Source of the DNA: Ciona intestinalis
Lineage: Eukaryota > Chordata > Ascidiacea > Phlebobranchia > Cionidae
Assembly (NCBI RefSeq): GCF_000224145.3
Contig: NC_020167.2
Coordinates: 2,371,611-2,435,610 of the forward strand
Length of the DNA: 64,000 bases
Direction of reading: 5' to 3'
Shown one piece after another: positions 52,767 to 63,935 of this stretch (the stretch's first letter is position 1; the number at the start of each line of letters is the position of its first letter). A program made the position numbers and the translations under genes. The notes beneath the pieces were generated by a model. The model made no database searches and was not told the origin of the DNA. It saw nothing but the letters and a program-made list of their open reading frames with translations.

Positions 52767-52895
52767 TAGTGGAGTGGGGTATAAGACGGGGCCCTTTTGT
52801 AAGCACATACTACCCAATATTTTGAATATTAAAGGTTTCAGAGTAATATATACTACAAGTCACGTCCCTGAGTCCCGTCTTCCCCCACTCTACTA
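52767..52895. mobile_element. MITE, family A, short internally deleted copy
   Basis: The left end TAGTGGAGTGGGGTATAAGA and the right end GTCTTCCCCCACTCTACTA are inverted repeats, but the whole copy is only about 130 bp. Confidence 0.75.
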
Positions 52896-53190
52896 TATAT
52901 CATGGCAGCAACAATCGTCAAATCTTTCTACTCATCCGCAAAATGGCAATTTATAGAGGTTGGTTGCGGACGTTTTTCTTGGTAACAGGAAGAAAAGACG
53001 AGGCGATCCCCTTTTAAATATAACTCTGCCTACTAAAATTAACAAAATATAAATAACCTGTTCGTTTATTTAAGCAATATTCATAAGTAGAAGCGGATAA
53101 AGAGGCGAACATCTAAGATGGTTGATTTATTTATAGCTGCGGGATACTGATTATCTCAGTAACATGTTTCAGATCATCTGATAAGTTACA

Positions 53191-53370
53191 TAGTAGAGAA
53201 AGAAGAGATGATACATATTTTCATTCTATTTTCTTGTTCCACTTAATAATAAAAAAAAGGAAAACATTATGAAACCGTATCCTCGCGAATCCACTACCTT
53301 TGTTAATTGTTTAAAACACGATCAGGATCTCTCTATATTATGTTTTAAAGGTGTCCCGTCTTCCCCATCC
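53191..53370. mobile_element. MITE, family A, decayed
   Basis: TAGTAGAGAAAGAAGAGATG at the left; AAAGGTGTCCCGTCTTCCCC at the right; interior ATTCTATTTTCTTGTTCCAC and AAACACGATCAGGATCTC. It almost abuts the SINE that starts at 53378. Confidence 0.75.
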
Positions 53371-53377
53371 GTTGTCC

Positions 53378-53682
53378 GGCGCCGTAGCACAGTTGGTTAG
53401 CCCGGCTGAATGGATTTAAGGCTCTTTGCTGCTACCATGATGGGCGTATCCAAAACACTTAACGAAAAGTTCCCCAAACCATTGGTCACTAATTGACTGT
53501 CCAAATTATAAGCCACACATAAAAAAGAAATTGTCCCCCAAAATAATCGCCTACAAAGGAACATACTTGGTAACTTGTAAGCTGGCACGAGGTGTATGAA
53601 CATCCTTGTTATAACGACTGTCGCGTTTACCAGCCAAGCGGGTACAAAGTAAGTTACATTCGTTCATTCACATTCACCCTAC
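53378..53682 (+). repeat. Full-length tRNA-derived SINE
   Basis: About 305 bp. The head GGCGCCGTAGCACAGTTGGT carries an A-box-like promoter element, and GGATTTAAGGCTC sits where the B box is expected, as in tRNA. A unique body follows (ACCATTGGTCACTAATTGAC, GGAACATACTTGGTAACTTG, CTGGCACGAGGTGTATG), then GACTGTCGC, and a 3' end of AAGTAAGTTACATTCGTTCA repeats. It has no coding capacity and would be mobilised by a LINE elsewhere. Confidence 0.85.
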
Positions 53683-54915
53683 TGTACACGAATATGCAAG
53701 GTATTTTAAGTTAAAGCTCGGCGGTGATAAAGTGAAGAAGTTTACTGTGTATAAGTGAATGATATCACAAAATGAGTTAAACGAAACTTTCGACGACTTT
53801 TTTTGCATCACTGATGATTCTTTTATTTACGATGAACAACATTCACGGTGTAAAACAGCTTTAAAACTTTTTTTCTTAAATATTTTAACACATATATTGC
53901 AAGTTGTGCAAACTTCATTTAACTGGGCAATTCACTACGAATGTTATATAGCTCATGACACATCAGTGTAGAGCCTATAGGGCTATAGGCTTTAAAAGTG
54001 AGCGTATTTTTTGTAAAAAAGCATTTTTCGAACAAAAGGAAGAATTTATATATTTACATCTATGGATAAACTCGTATTACTAAATTTTCTCAATATGATT
54101 GTCGAGACGGACGTTGAGATCGGTTTCTACAAATAAGTTAGCCAAAAAAAATGATTGCACAGCAGATGATGCTTACCGGCTCAAATTATATCGAGCAAAC
54201 ATTTTAAAATGTATACATGAGCTGACAAACACAGGCAGCATACAACTCATTTGTCTCGATATTCCACAAACCATATAACCACTCAACAATAAAAAAATAT
54301 ATATACAAGTCATTTTATCCAATCCTGCGTATATTTTGTATCAAGTATATTTTTGTGTTAGAAAAAACAAACAAATATATAAGGTTGTTGTATATACATG
54401 CTTTTTCATGTAAGGTGACACCCGTAAAAAATACAATTCAACGTTGTTGTGCACTGTTTTAAATCCCAGAAAACGCAATTACTTTACCTTAATCTATTGC
54501 ATGAATATAAAAGATAAAACACAAGACAGTAAAGCTCTAATAAATGGGCACGTTTAACTATTAAGTAATTACTAAGGAATGTGGGTAAATGCGCATCGTA
54601 AAACTCCCAGATCGTACGTTGTGTTGTAAACTTAAAATTATCAACCTCGTCATCGCTAAATATTCTTTGTGAATTTCACTAAATTCTTAAACGCTGTAAA
54701 ATATGCAACGTTGGCTGTTAGTATTATGAACATTGATAAATTACTTGAGAACTAACGTAAATCAGGAGCAGCAGGAAAAATTATTCTAAATTTTACGTTC
54801 TGGGAGAAAGTTACACCATTAAACACAAAGTTAAAACGTTTATACTCAGCAACACTGCGAATAAAGTCTATATCCTACATGATTGCGCAATACACGATCA
54901 CTGCTATACTTCGTC

Positions 54916-56957
54916 TCAGATTTCGTAAACAGCCTCTACTTTTGGTTCTTTATAATTTGGTTTGCAACCACCAAGTTGTATTACGTTCTCGTATCGTGTC
55001 GTTGATGGTGCTGCTGGATCGGTAGTTTGGCAGGGTAGGTTTTCTAAAATAAAACCAAATTTTCATTCCGGTAAAAATGGAATACTTACACCAACCGTCG
55101 TCACGATGTTTTAGTTGTGGAGATGCCGATTTCAACCTATTGATCAATTTAATTAAATTTGATTAATGTTTAATATATATATAACCTGTTTAGCTACTTA
55201 GTGCTGCGATATTTAATTTCTAAGTTGTACTTACTTGTATGCAACCAACAGAAGAGCGAAAATGCCAAACAAACCAATCGCAAGAGACGCAATAGAAATT
55301 GGAGAGCTCCAACTTGGTGTGTTATTGTTTTCTAAACATTGTCGATATTATCCTAAGTTTTAATATTATATAGTAGGCTGGAGGAAGATGGGACACCTTT
55401 TCGTTCTATTATCCTCACGACTTCCATAGACCGTTGTTGATTGTTTAAAACACGATCAGGATATTTGAGTATCATGTGCTAAAGGTGTCCCATCTTACCC
55501 CAAGGTACTTTATATGAGTGAATTTAATTATATAGTTTTACCATTTGCGTTAGCAATATCACAGCGAGAGCCGATATGACCGTCCGGGCAGGAGCAAATA
55601 TAATGATTCGAAATCCTGATACAAGTTCGTCCGTTATTTCAGGGTGAAGGCGAACAAATATCTGATGATGAAATATTCCAAACATATATTAGTTAAGGTA
55701 AGGTATAGAGGTGTAAAATTCAACCTACCATTCTCACAATGTTTGCCAAAGAAACCTTTCACACAAGAGCATGTGTAGTTGTTCCCAACCATGCTACATG
55801 TTCCACCATTTTTACATGGCGTTGTTGTGCATAAGTCTAAAGATTAAGAATATTTTTGCATTAAAATAAATATACCATTACTGTTTCTATTCAAGACCAC
55901 TGTACCTTTTTCACAGCGACTTCCACCAAATCCTGGTTTACAGTTGCATTTGTAGTTGTCACTTAAAGAAACACAACTTCCATTGTTCAAGCACGGGTTG
56001 GTGAAATAGGGACCTAGAAATGTTTGATTATAGCTAATTACGCTCACAACACGTTAGACAGGTTTACCTTTACCTGTTTTACAAATGTAATATTTTAGTT
56101 GGTCACAGCTGTCATCCACCCAGCCTCCTTTGATATTGTTGAACGTTTTACCACTAGCTTGCATCTTGGAATAAGGTGTCACAAAAATACAATAATTGTA
56201 ATATATGGCTCCGTTTGGTTCAATCCCGAACCAGTTGTTGTAACCAGTTGTATTGGGAGGTTGTGATGATAGAAACGATCCATCCCACCAATACCAGGTA
56301 GATGAATTTGCTTGTCGTGTGCCACCTATCCAATAACCTACACGCCATGTATCAACCCATATCGTTGCATTGATAGAAGAATCCAAGTAAGGTGATATAA
56401 AGTTTTGTAACTTCGCATCTCTGATAATTACAAGATCGCTGTTGATTTGTTGACAAGCAAGACGGGATTGGTCGTAGGTTTTTCTCTCGTGGAAAAACAT
56501 CAGTTGATTTCCATGGTAACTCAACGAATGAACTATGCATAGAACATAAAGTTGTATTTATACTTCTTAATTTTGCTTCATTTTATTTTGATATAAATCC
56601 ATATAAATCTGGTTAAGGCTGTAATTCTAAACCATAGCTTCTGGAACTGTAGGTTAAATTATGACAACAAAGCCATTAAATTTATTTCAGCACGGGGTAT
56701 TATCGACAGTGACCAAGGTTTTGTCCCTGCACATGGTATATAAATGAAACTTTATGCCAGTATACACAGTGGCGTGCAGCGACTGTCTACCTTGTACGTA
56801 TATACATCCATATAAATAAATAATGCTTAAAAAATTGTTTTGACTCTGAATTTACGAAAAAAACTTGCACATCAATGTATATATTTTTCTTGTACTCACC
56901 TTGTCCACACACTAGATAAGCAGAAGTTACGATTAAAGATAAACACAAGATCAACAT
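54916..56957 (-). CDS. C-type lectin / EGF type I membrane protein
   Basis: Exons: 56957-56900 (signal peptide, cleavable after CGQ), 56532-~56068 (C-type lectin domain), 56013-55906, 55836-55729 and 55662-55552 (three EGF-like domains), 55331-55235 (membrane helix ISIASLAIGLFGIFALLLVA), 55136-~55090 and ~55043-54916 (cytosolic tail with YENV and VYEI tyrosine motifs). The lectin domain has an EPN tripeptide in GIEPNGAIYYNYC, the mannose-type calcium site, and WVDDSCDQLKYYICK at the end. The EGF exons follow the pattern CxNGGTC...YxCxCxxGFxGxxC. All EGF exons are phase 1-1, so each can be spliced out without a frame change. Exon 5 contains an in-frame TGA at 55640-55642 where the paralogue has cysteine TGT. 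The last splice junction is uncertain, because the obvious choices meet a stop. The domain order suggests a cell-surface pattern-recognition or adhesion receptor; ligand unknown. Confidence 0.8.
55371..55508. mobile_element. MITE, family A, in lectin/EGF intron 5
   Basis: A shortened copy, about 138 bp. The left end TAGTAGGCTGGAGGAAGATG and the right end GGTGTCCCATCTTACCCCAA are inverted. The interior keeps CACGACTTCCATAGACCGTT and AACACGATCAGGATATTTGA. Confidence 0.8.
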
Positions 56958-57500
56958 CGTGTTATCCTATTTTTATCAAAGTTCGCGTTTTTCTATTTTT
57001 GGCAAGCAAACTGTAAATGTAAATAAATAAACCAGTTAGATTCTTAAACTTTGTGGCTATATATAATATGTAGGATTTCAACTTGTACTTCGGTTAGTTA
57101 TAATTCTGTATAAATATATCGTGCACTTAACTAATCAGAATAATATGGCTGTGCTGGAAATTCGCAGCCTTTACACAGCACCCTGCTTGTTTATGACACA
57201 AAGCAACTGACAGTAAAAAACACGTCATGTTTTCAATTTGCAGCAGGAAAATAAGAGGCGGCTTTATAAAAACAGTTTAACCGGGGATACCACTCAATCG
57301 GTTGTGATAAGCTACGTTTGTGTAGGTGGCTGGTGCAAGAAAAATCAGGATTGGTGATCAAGCTTTTAAAAACGAATAACCGAGTTAATCGAAACTATCA
57401 TTTGTAAATAAAATTCATAATACGTACACCTCAAGAACCAGCACATATATATGCCGTCTACCTATACTGTCCCAACAGTTATACCACGGTGTTTTATATA

Positions 57501-57695
57501 TAGTAGTACGGTGGGGTAAGATGGGACACTTTTAATGCATAATATCTAAATATCCTGATTATGTTTTAAACAATTACCAAAGGTCTATGGGAGTCGTCAG
57601 GATACGGTTTATAATTCTTTGAATGTACTCTGTTTACAACCAAATGGGACGAGAAAGTAGAAAAAAACGGTGTCTTATATTTCCCCACCCTGCTA
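57501..57695. mobile_element. MITE, family A
   Basis: Left end TAGTAGTACGGTGGGGTAAG; right end TCTTATATTTCCCCACCCTG; interior ATAATATCTAAATATCCTGA, GGTCTATGGGAGTCGTCAGG and GTTTACAACCAAATGGGACG. About 195 bp, flanked by TATATA. Confidence 0.82.
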
Positions 57696-57796
57696 AAACT
57701 ACGCTTAATCAAATACAATACTATATAAGTCACATCCAAAAAACTCAGTGTCGTCATTTAGTGTATCATAAAAAAAACATAAATGCGAATCGTGGT

Positions 57797-58133
57797 TTCT
57801 GTTATTTGTACCGAACAATTCTCTTTATTTACTATACATTGCACCGCCTATGGTTTAGTCGTTCCTGTTTCGGGGCGTATGATACTCATTTGTCGCTCGA
57901 ACCGCATAAAGGTGGCTGTACACAGTATCCAGCATGCGAAAAGTCGTATTCAAACCCATGACCGACTTCCGCATGCGGCAGCGAAATCCGGACAAACAGA
58001 CAAAACGGACGAATTCCAGATACCGCGTCTTGCCGCAGGTTCCAAAGCTCTGTATAGCTTGTCGACCCTGCTGTATAGGCAGTTCTCCTATATACCCAGA
58101 GCTTTGTCACAATGCGGTCGGATTTTCATCAGT
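57797..58133 (-). repeat. Possible tRNA-like repeat of a second family
   Basis: The block is less AT-rich than its surroundings. On the minus strand it has GGTTTGAATACGAC and GCGGTTCGAGCGAC, both resembling RNA polymerase III B boxes. No second copy occurs in this window, so its repeat nature is only inferred. Confidence 0.25.
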
Positions 58134-58902
58134 TGCAAGTTTAGAGAAGAATAATTGGTACTTTTAGTTAGTAAGTTAGGTCAAATAAAAGGTTTCATAG
58201 CAATAGGTTAGTAATGCAGATAATTGGAAAATTCCCTATTATACCTTCAGCAGCAGCATTGCATACAGGATATAGGCATTTTGGAAATATAGCATATATA
58301 GGCATTTTGGAAATTCTAATCAAAATTGGACAATAGTAATAACTTGTTAAATGGTTATAAGGTATGTAATGTTTAAAGTTTTTTATTATAGACCAATTAA
58401 TTTCACGCGTTTATAAATTCAAAACTGTTTATTTCGATTCTGCATTGGTTTTCTCTCTATGTGTTTGCTCATTACATGCGACTGTTGGTCAGATGGCGAA
58501 AGCAAGAGCGAGCAGCGGATTAGTGCGTAGTATGACAGCAACAGATTTGCTTTCACATAATTCCTTTGTTTCATATCGATCGGCAGCAGTATTTTTGTAA
58601 TTCGTTGCAGTGGTCATAATGGTGGACCTTGTTTTCTATGTTGTTTTATTGGCAGATACCAAACAGAGGTTAATTTGCGCCTAAAAGAAAATTAAATTGA
58701 AACAGCAGTGCTGTATTGCAGCAGGTGCGAGCGGGATGAGCATATTTTGAGTTGGATTGGAATTTACAAGTTATAGTTTGATACAAAGAGGTGCCGCTTG
58801 TTTTAACTGATTTTATAGCTAACACAGATTTTAGTGTAATGCAACCGGTTAAACATAGTATAATCTAACTTTAAGACATCTTGGAAAGTTTAAAAAGGAA
58901 TA

Positions 58903-61900
58903 ATGCCAAACAAAGTGGTTCCGATGAGAAACGTACCCTCAGAGTCACGTTCTCGAGATGTGGAACTTGATATTCCAGTTGTAACGATATCACGAACTGT
59001 TTCAAGCATGGGTGATTTGACAGATGATCAAGAATTTTCATGTGACTCTCATACGACTACCAGGTTTGATAGAACAAAAGTGTTTGTCTTAAATATACGC
59101 GCGCGTGTTTTTTTCCGTGTAAGAATAATTGCAAAAAAGAACATGGTGTTAAATCAAGCAGTTTGTATCGTTATATAAGTGATGTGAGGTAAGGTGGAAT
59201 ACCTTCAGCACATAATATCGAATAAATATCCTCTTCTTGTTTTAAACAACTGACAACAGTCTATGGGAGTCGTAAGAAAGGGGTTTTATAATTCGTTGAA
59301 TGTTTTTTTGTTTACTTCCAAATGCGACGAGAATTTAGATTATTTCTGTGGATCAAGCATCTTGTTACATTCGCTAACATACGCATTAACTATTAAAAGG
59401 AATATTCTCTTCGACCGAGAATGTATTCTTGCCATGTAAAACTGAATCGACGATCTAGTTATAAGTGAATAAATGCATGCAATTCACTTTATCCTCGCGT
59501 GGCCGGAAAACGATAGTCGGTATAACACGGGTTTTCATACACCTCGTACCAGCTTACAAGTTACCGTGTGTATGTTACATCGTGGATGATTATTTTTTAG
59601 CTGATTTTTTTCCTTTTTTAAATTTAAAACTTAATTTGGACAATCCGTTAGTGACCACTGGGTTAAAGCAATTGCCGCTAACTGTCTTGCCCGAAGATAC
59701 ATACACCCACAATGGTAGCACCCACGAGGCTTAAACCCATTACCTCTGGGTTAGACGCGCTAACCACTTTGCCATGCGGCGCCTATACAAGAACGAAAAA
59801 AGAAAAAGCCCAGAAAATAACCAACTGCAAATTGACATATACGTGGTATAACTCGTAAGCTGACACGTGTAAGATCGCCGTGTTATAACAACTGCTTCCG
59901 CTGTCCCAGTCACGCGAGGATAACTAAACGCCTCCTATCATTCAATTACTAAATGTCTGTTGTTAAAATATTAGTAATGAAAACAGAGGTTACGTATTTT
60001 ATCTAATATAGCATTGATTATCACACAGAACACAAGATCCGGAAGCGTCCGAATGTGGAAGCGATCGATCCCGGTCTGGAGTATTCACCCGTCTCGCAGC
60101 ATCAATAGTAAAGTAAGGTTATTTAACTTTACATAACAATGATATAGGTGGGGTTGAAGTTGATACGAAAATTAGATCTCCTTTTTATTTCAGAGTAAAC
60201 AAATGGCTCAAGATTATCAGACCCTCAACACCAGAAGAGACCAAAGATGAAATGATAGCAAAGATCCAAGGTCCTCCGATGCCAACGACACCAACAACGC
60301 CACGAAATCCGTCCACTTCACGGGATAATAAAACGTATGCTTATTCGTTTGCCTTTTGAAGAATCTAATTCCCAATCTTTTGGTTTTTATAGAATTTAAT
60401 TGCTCAATTCTAAACGTTAAGGCACGTTTCTTTCATAAATAAAATTTTGTAAACACAGGTGTTGTTATGTTTAAATAAAATTGTGATAGAATTATATAAA
60501 ACTATATATGTACAAAATACGCATAAATAAAAGTATGTATAAATAAAAGTATGTATTAATGAATACTTTCTGAACACCTCAGTTATAAGGTGAATGTAAT
60601 GCCGACTTCGGACGCCTGTAAATGTAATAAATTCAATACAGACACCAAAGCTCCTTTCCTATACCTTTTGCTTATATTAATGCGTGTTATAAAGTGTGGA
60701 TATGTTACAAGGTTTTTACATATTACATTTACCTCCTATACCAGAAGTGACCAGGCAACACCGAAGAAAAAAACGAAGACGAAACACTGGGTTATTGATC
60801 CTGCTGAGGGTTTCTATTTCTGGTGGCTGATGATTATCACACTCGCAGTGTTTTACAACATGTGCTTTGTCATTGCAAGATCCTGTTTCCACGACTTACA
60901 AAGGCAGAACTATCTCGTTTGGTTGACATTTGACTATGCCGCAGATATTGTTTACGTCTTCGATATGGTGGTTCGACAGAAAACAGGTAAGAGCGCATAA
61001 TAACCGTTAGCATGGATATGATAAACTATATACTGACATCCCATCTTACACAGTGCTATACACAATTTGAAGTTTAACTAATATATTAGTAAGTAAACAT
61101 AAAACCTATATACATACATAGCACAGTGATTAAAATATTTATGTATCATAGGTTTCTTTGAGCAAGGCCTGTTGGTAAAAGATAAAGCACGGCTTCGGAA
61201 AGCTTACAGAAGTAGCTACCAATTCTACGTGGACGTAATCTCTATTTTACCAACAGATCTAGGTTACATTTTCTTCGGAATACATCAGCTCGAACTCAGG
61301 TTATTTTCTCGTGTGTGTTTGTTTAGTGGTATTAAGTGATGGCCCGGGATTTATTGTTTTAAATATAAATGCCCGCAGCAATAAACAAAATCAGCTTGTA
61401 TTGCAACTTTGCAAGAGAGGCAACGCCAAAGACGACCATACTGTTTTCAATGCTATATAGCATATACACCTGTTTATTTACAAATATTACAAAAGTAAAG
61501 TGGGGTTGGTAAATCCAATGAAAGTGTCTTTCGGCAAACTGTCAAACATACCATATGTACTTATAGTAGAGTGTATAGGAAGATGGGACACCTTTAGTAT
61601 ATACTTTCTAAGCGTCCCGACCGAGTTTTAAACAATTAACAACGCGGTCTATAAGAGTAATGAGGATACGGTTTTATAATTCTTAAAATGTTCCTTGTTT
61701 ACTACCAAGTTGTAAAGAAAATAGAAAGGAAAGGTGTCCCACCTTCCCCCACTTTAATATATAATAAGAAAATAATACGTGTGGTCTTTAACTTATAGTG
61801 CGAATTTATTCTAGGTTCAACAGAGTTCTTCGATTTTCGAGAATGTTTGAATGTTTTGAGAGGGTAGAGACACGAACTACGTATCCAAATCTCTTCCGAA

Positions 61901-63739
61901 TATCAATCCTTGTGTTTTATATTCTTATTATCATTCATTGGAATGCTTGCATCTTTTACGCCATTTCTAGAGCAATCGGGTGAGTCATTAGGAAAATAGT
62001 AAAGTATAAGGTAAAAGGTTGTAGTATATTGTTCTGTGGGGTAGGATGGGATGCCGTTAGGGCATTTTTATATCAATTCCTGATCGTGGTTTTAGCCAAT
62101 TACCAATTTTTAAGTGGCGTAAGTGGTTATGTTTATATAATTTTGTAAATGTTTTTTGTTTACTACTAAATTGGATGAGAAATGAGAATGAAACAATGTC
62201 TTATTTTACCCACCCTACCATACGCAAACTGAAGCATGGACAGTCGTTTATAAAAAGTTATCTATCAAGCTTTGGCTCTGATGGCTGGGTCTATCCGGAT
62301 CCGGCAATAGTTCCATTCGATACGCTATCCAGAAAATACGTGTACAGTCTGTATTGGTCGACGCTTACCTTGACAACGATTGGTGAAACACCAATGCCCG
62401 AGAAAGACATTGAATATTTATTTCAAGTAAGCACAATAAATAAACATATTTAATGAGAAATGATATATTACAGATATAATTTTTATAAAGTTCCTGTTGT
62501 TTTATAAAGTTTCCTGTTGTAACAACTTTGGCAAGCATACCAAGTTAGTTTCTTTTACGTACTTCATTACAGGTATTCGATTTCTTGGTTGGCGTGTTGA
62601 TTTTCGCTACCATTGTCGGTAACGTTGGCTCTATGATCAGTAACATGAACGCTGCACGTTCCGAGTTTCAAGGAAAGATGGATTCTATCAAGCAATACAT
62701 GCAGGTTAGAATTCCTTTTGTTTGAAGCAATGGCCGTTAAATATCTTGTCCACGGTATACGCGCCGGTTATAGTTTTAGCATCACTAGGCACTGAATTGG
62801 TGTAATAAATAATCACAAAATTCAACCCAAATAGTAATCATGCCCAAAGTAACATACTTGGGAACTCGTAAGCTGGCACGAGGTGTATGTAACTAAACAC
62901 CCGTGTTTAAGACTGTCGTTTCCCAGCCACGCGAAGATAAAGTAAACAATTACACAAATTCCTATCGTAAACCATAAGCTAAACTTGTCTTTCCCATCAA
63001 TGTAGTTCAGGGCAGTAAGTAAGACTCTTCAGAAGAGAGTAATCAAGTGGTTTGATTACCTGTGGACGAACAAGAAGTCAACCGACGAACAAGCGATCTT
63101 AGGTTTGCTGCCCGACACTCTTCGAGCAGAAATTGCTATCAGTGTTCATCTGGAAACTTTAAAAAGAGTCAGCATCTTTCAGGTTTGAATGCATGTCACT
63201 TACGCACTCTGGTGTGGCGTTGCGACGGCAGTAGATATTGTATGGAAAATAATATTTTATACAAACGTTATTGTTTATTTCTTTACCACGTGATTAGCAG
63301 GAAAACGTACTTACCCATATTTTATTAGCGTAATTTTTATTCATACGTTGTCGTAGCGACTATCGTTTTGTTGCTAATTTCATTTCTCGCTATATAAAAT
63401 AGTAGGGTGGGGGATGGTGGAACACCAATGGTTTATAATATCGAAACATCCTGATCGTGTTTTGGATATTTTTTGTTTACTACCGAATAGGACGAGAAAA
63501 TAGAAAGAAAAGGTGTCCCATATTTTCCCATTCTACTATAACTATACCTATTATACAATTATTATACAATTGCTATAAAATCTATTTATTAATAATATAC
63601 GAAACGTGGGATTTACAGGATTGCGAACCTGGATTGTTGATCGAGTTGGTATTAAAACTTCGGCCACAAGTTTTCAGCCCGGGAGATTATGTATGTAGAA
63701 AGGGTGATGTCGGGAAAGAGATGTATATCGTGAAAGAAG
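58903..63739 (+). CDS. Cyclic-nucleotide-gated channel alpha subunit (CNGA type), 5' part
   Basis: Ten exons are visible and the gene runs off the window: 58903-59063, 60029-60112, 60194-60334, 60745-60986, 61152-61299, 61815-61979, 62270-62426, 62573-62704, 63006-63182, 63619-63739 (509 codons so far). CNGA subunits form plasma-membrane cation channels opened by cGMP or cAMP in photoreceptors, olfactory neurons and sperm. A soluble N-terminus (~130 residues, basic KKKTKTKHW before S1) precedes S1 ([20 protein letters not shown]) and S2-S3. S4 is weakly charged ([20 protein letters not shown]). The pore helix and filter read [12 protein letters not shown], with the GET glutamate typical of CNGA. 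S6 is [20 protein letters not shown], followed by the C-linker ([31 protein letters not shown]) and the start of the nucleotide-binding roll ([20 protein letters not shown]). Introns carry several MITEs and SINEs; one MITE ends ~50 bp before exon 7. Confidence 0.93.
59183..59340. mobile_element. MITE, family A, decayed, in CNG intron 1
   Basis: Interior landmarks CAGCACATAATATCGAATAA, AACAGTCTATGGGAGTCGTA and GTTTACTTCCAAATGCGACG are clear. The right terminal repeat is lost, and the left end is degraded to GAGGTAAGGTGGAATACC. Confidence 0.7.
59465..59783 (-). repeat. Full-length tRNA-derived SINE in CNG intron 1
   Basis: Reverse-oriented copy of the 53.4-kb element, about 319 bp. On the minus strand it begins GGCGCCGCATGGCAAAGTGG with a TTAGCGCG continuation of the A box, has GGTTTAAGCCTCG as B-box relic, then the shared body (CCATTGTGGGTGTATGTATC, TTCGGGCAAGACAGTTAGCG), and ends with GCGAGGATAAAGTGAATTGC. 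Confidence 0.85.
59865..59945 (+). repeat. SINE 3' tail fragment in CNG intron 1
   Basis: ACTCGTAAGCTGACACGTGT, a ACAACTGCTTCCGCTG stretch and CACGCGAGGATAACTAAACG correspond to the SINE tail, about 80 bp from the full-length copy and in the opposite orientation. Confidence 0.6.
61564..61760. mobile_element. MITE, family A, in CNG intron 5
   Basis: Left end TAGTAGAGTGTATAGGAAGA then TGGGACACC; right end GGTGTCCCACCTTCCCCCAC then TTTAATA; interior ATGAGGATACGGTTTTATAA and CTTGTTTACTACCAAGTTG. About 197 bp. Confidence 0.82.
62030..62221. mobile_element. MITE, family A, just upstream of CNG exon 7
   Basis: Left TGTGGGGTAGGATGGGATGC; right GTCTTATTTTACCCACCCTA; interior TCCTGATCGTGGTTTTAGCC and TTGTTTACTACTAAATTGGA. 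It ends about 48 bp before the acceptor of exon 7, so the exon's branch region lies at or beside the repeat. Confidence 0.75.
62842..62965 (+). repeat. SINE 3' tail fragment in CNG intron 8
   Basis: AACATACTTGGGAACTCGTA, GCTGGCACGAGGTGTATGTA, GACTGTCGTTTCCCAGCCAC and GCGAAGATAAAGTAAACAAT match the tail of the full-length SINE. Confidence 0.78.
63400..63539. mobile_element. MITE, family A, in CNG intron 9
   Basis: Left TAGTAGGGTGGGGGATGGTG; right GTCCCATATTTTCCCATTCT then ACTATA; interior TTTATAATATCGAAACATCC and GTTTACTACCGAATAGGACG. A middle segment is missing (about 140 bp total). Confidence 0.8.
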
Positions 63740-63783
63740 GTTGGTACTGATAATCTATAAATGTCCAATAACATATATGCCAT

Positions 63784-63935
63784 CATTGCGTGTGCGACCT
63801 TGGGCAAAACACTTAATGCTTATTCCGCCAACTAAGTGATCATTACTAATGGGTTGCTTAATTTATCTAATTTCTAGAATATTAGAAAACAAAGTACATG
63901 GTAACTGATAAAGGAGAAACGAGGTGTCTCACCCG
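63784..63935 (+). repeat. SINE internal fragment at right edge
   Basis: GCGACCTTGGGCAAAACACT, CCAACTAAGTGATCATTACT and AACGAGGTGTC fall in the order seen in the full-length SINE body. Both ends are degraded. Confidence 0.55.

Larger units (their letters stand above)
52896..54915. other. Intergenic, repeat-rich then unannotated
   Basis: This holds a decayed MITE and a complete SINE (53.19-53.68 kb). The rest, 53.7-54.9 kb, is AT-rich with only short open stretches and no recognisable protein or RNA signal; its right end is the 3' UTR of the lectin/EGF gene. Confidence 0.55.
56958..58902. promoter_or_regulatory. Divergent intergenic region, lectin/EGF gene / CNG channel
   Basis: It should hold both promoters and the long 5' UTR of the channel gene. 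It also contains a MITE at 57.50-57.70 kb and a GC-richer block at ~57.80-58.13 kb whose minus strand includes a B-box-like GGGTTTGAATACGAC, possibly a second repeat family. No coding exon was supported. Confidence 0.5.

Noticed and set aside
53378-53440. A tRNA gene
   Set aside because: The head resembles tRNA boxes, but the anticodon and acceptor stems do not form, and the same sequence heads a repeated SINE.
57783-58154. 123-residue open frame on the plus strand
   Set aside because: No recognisable domain, overlapping open frames in several phases, and tRNA-like B-box motifs on the other strand suggest a repeat.
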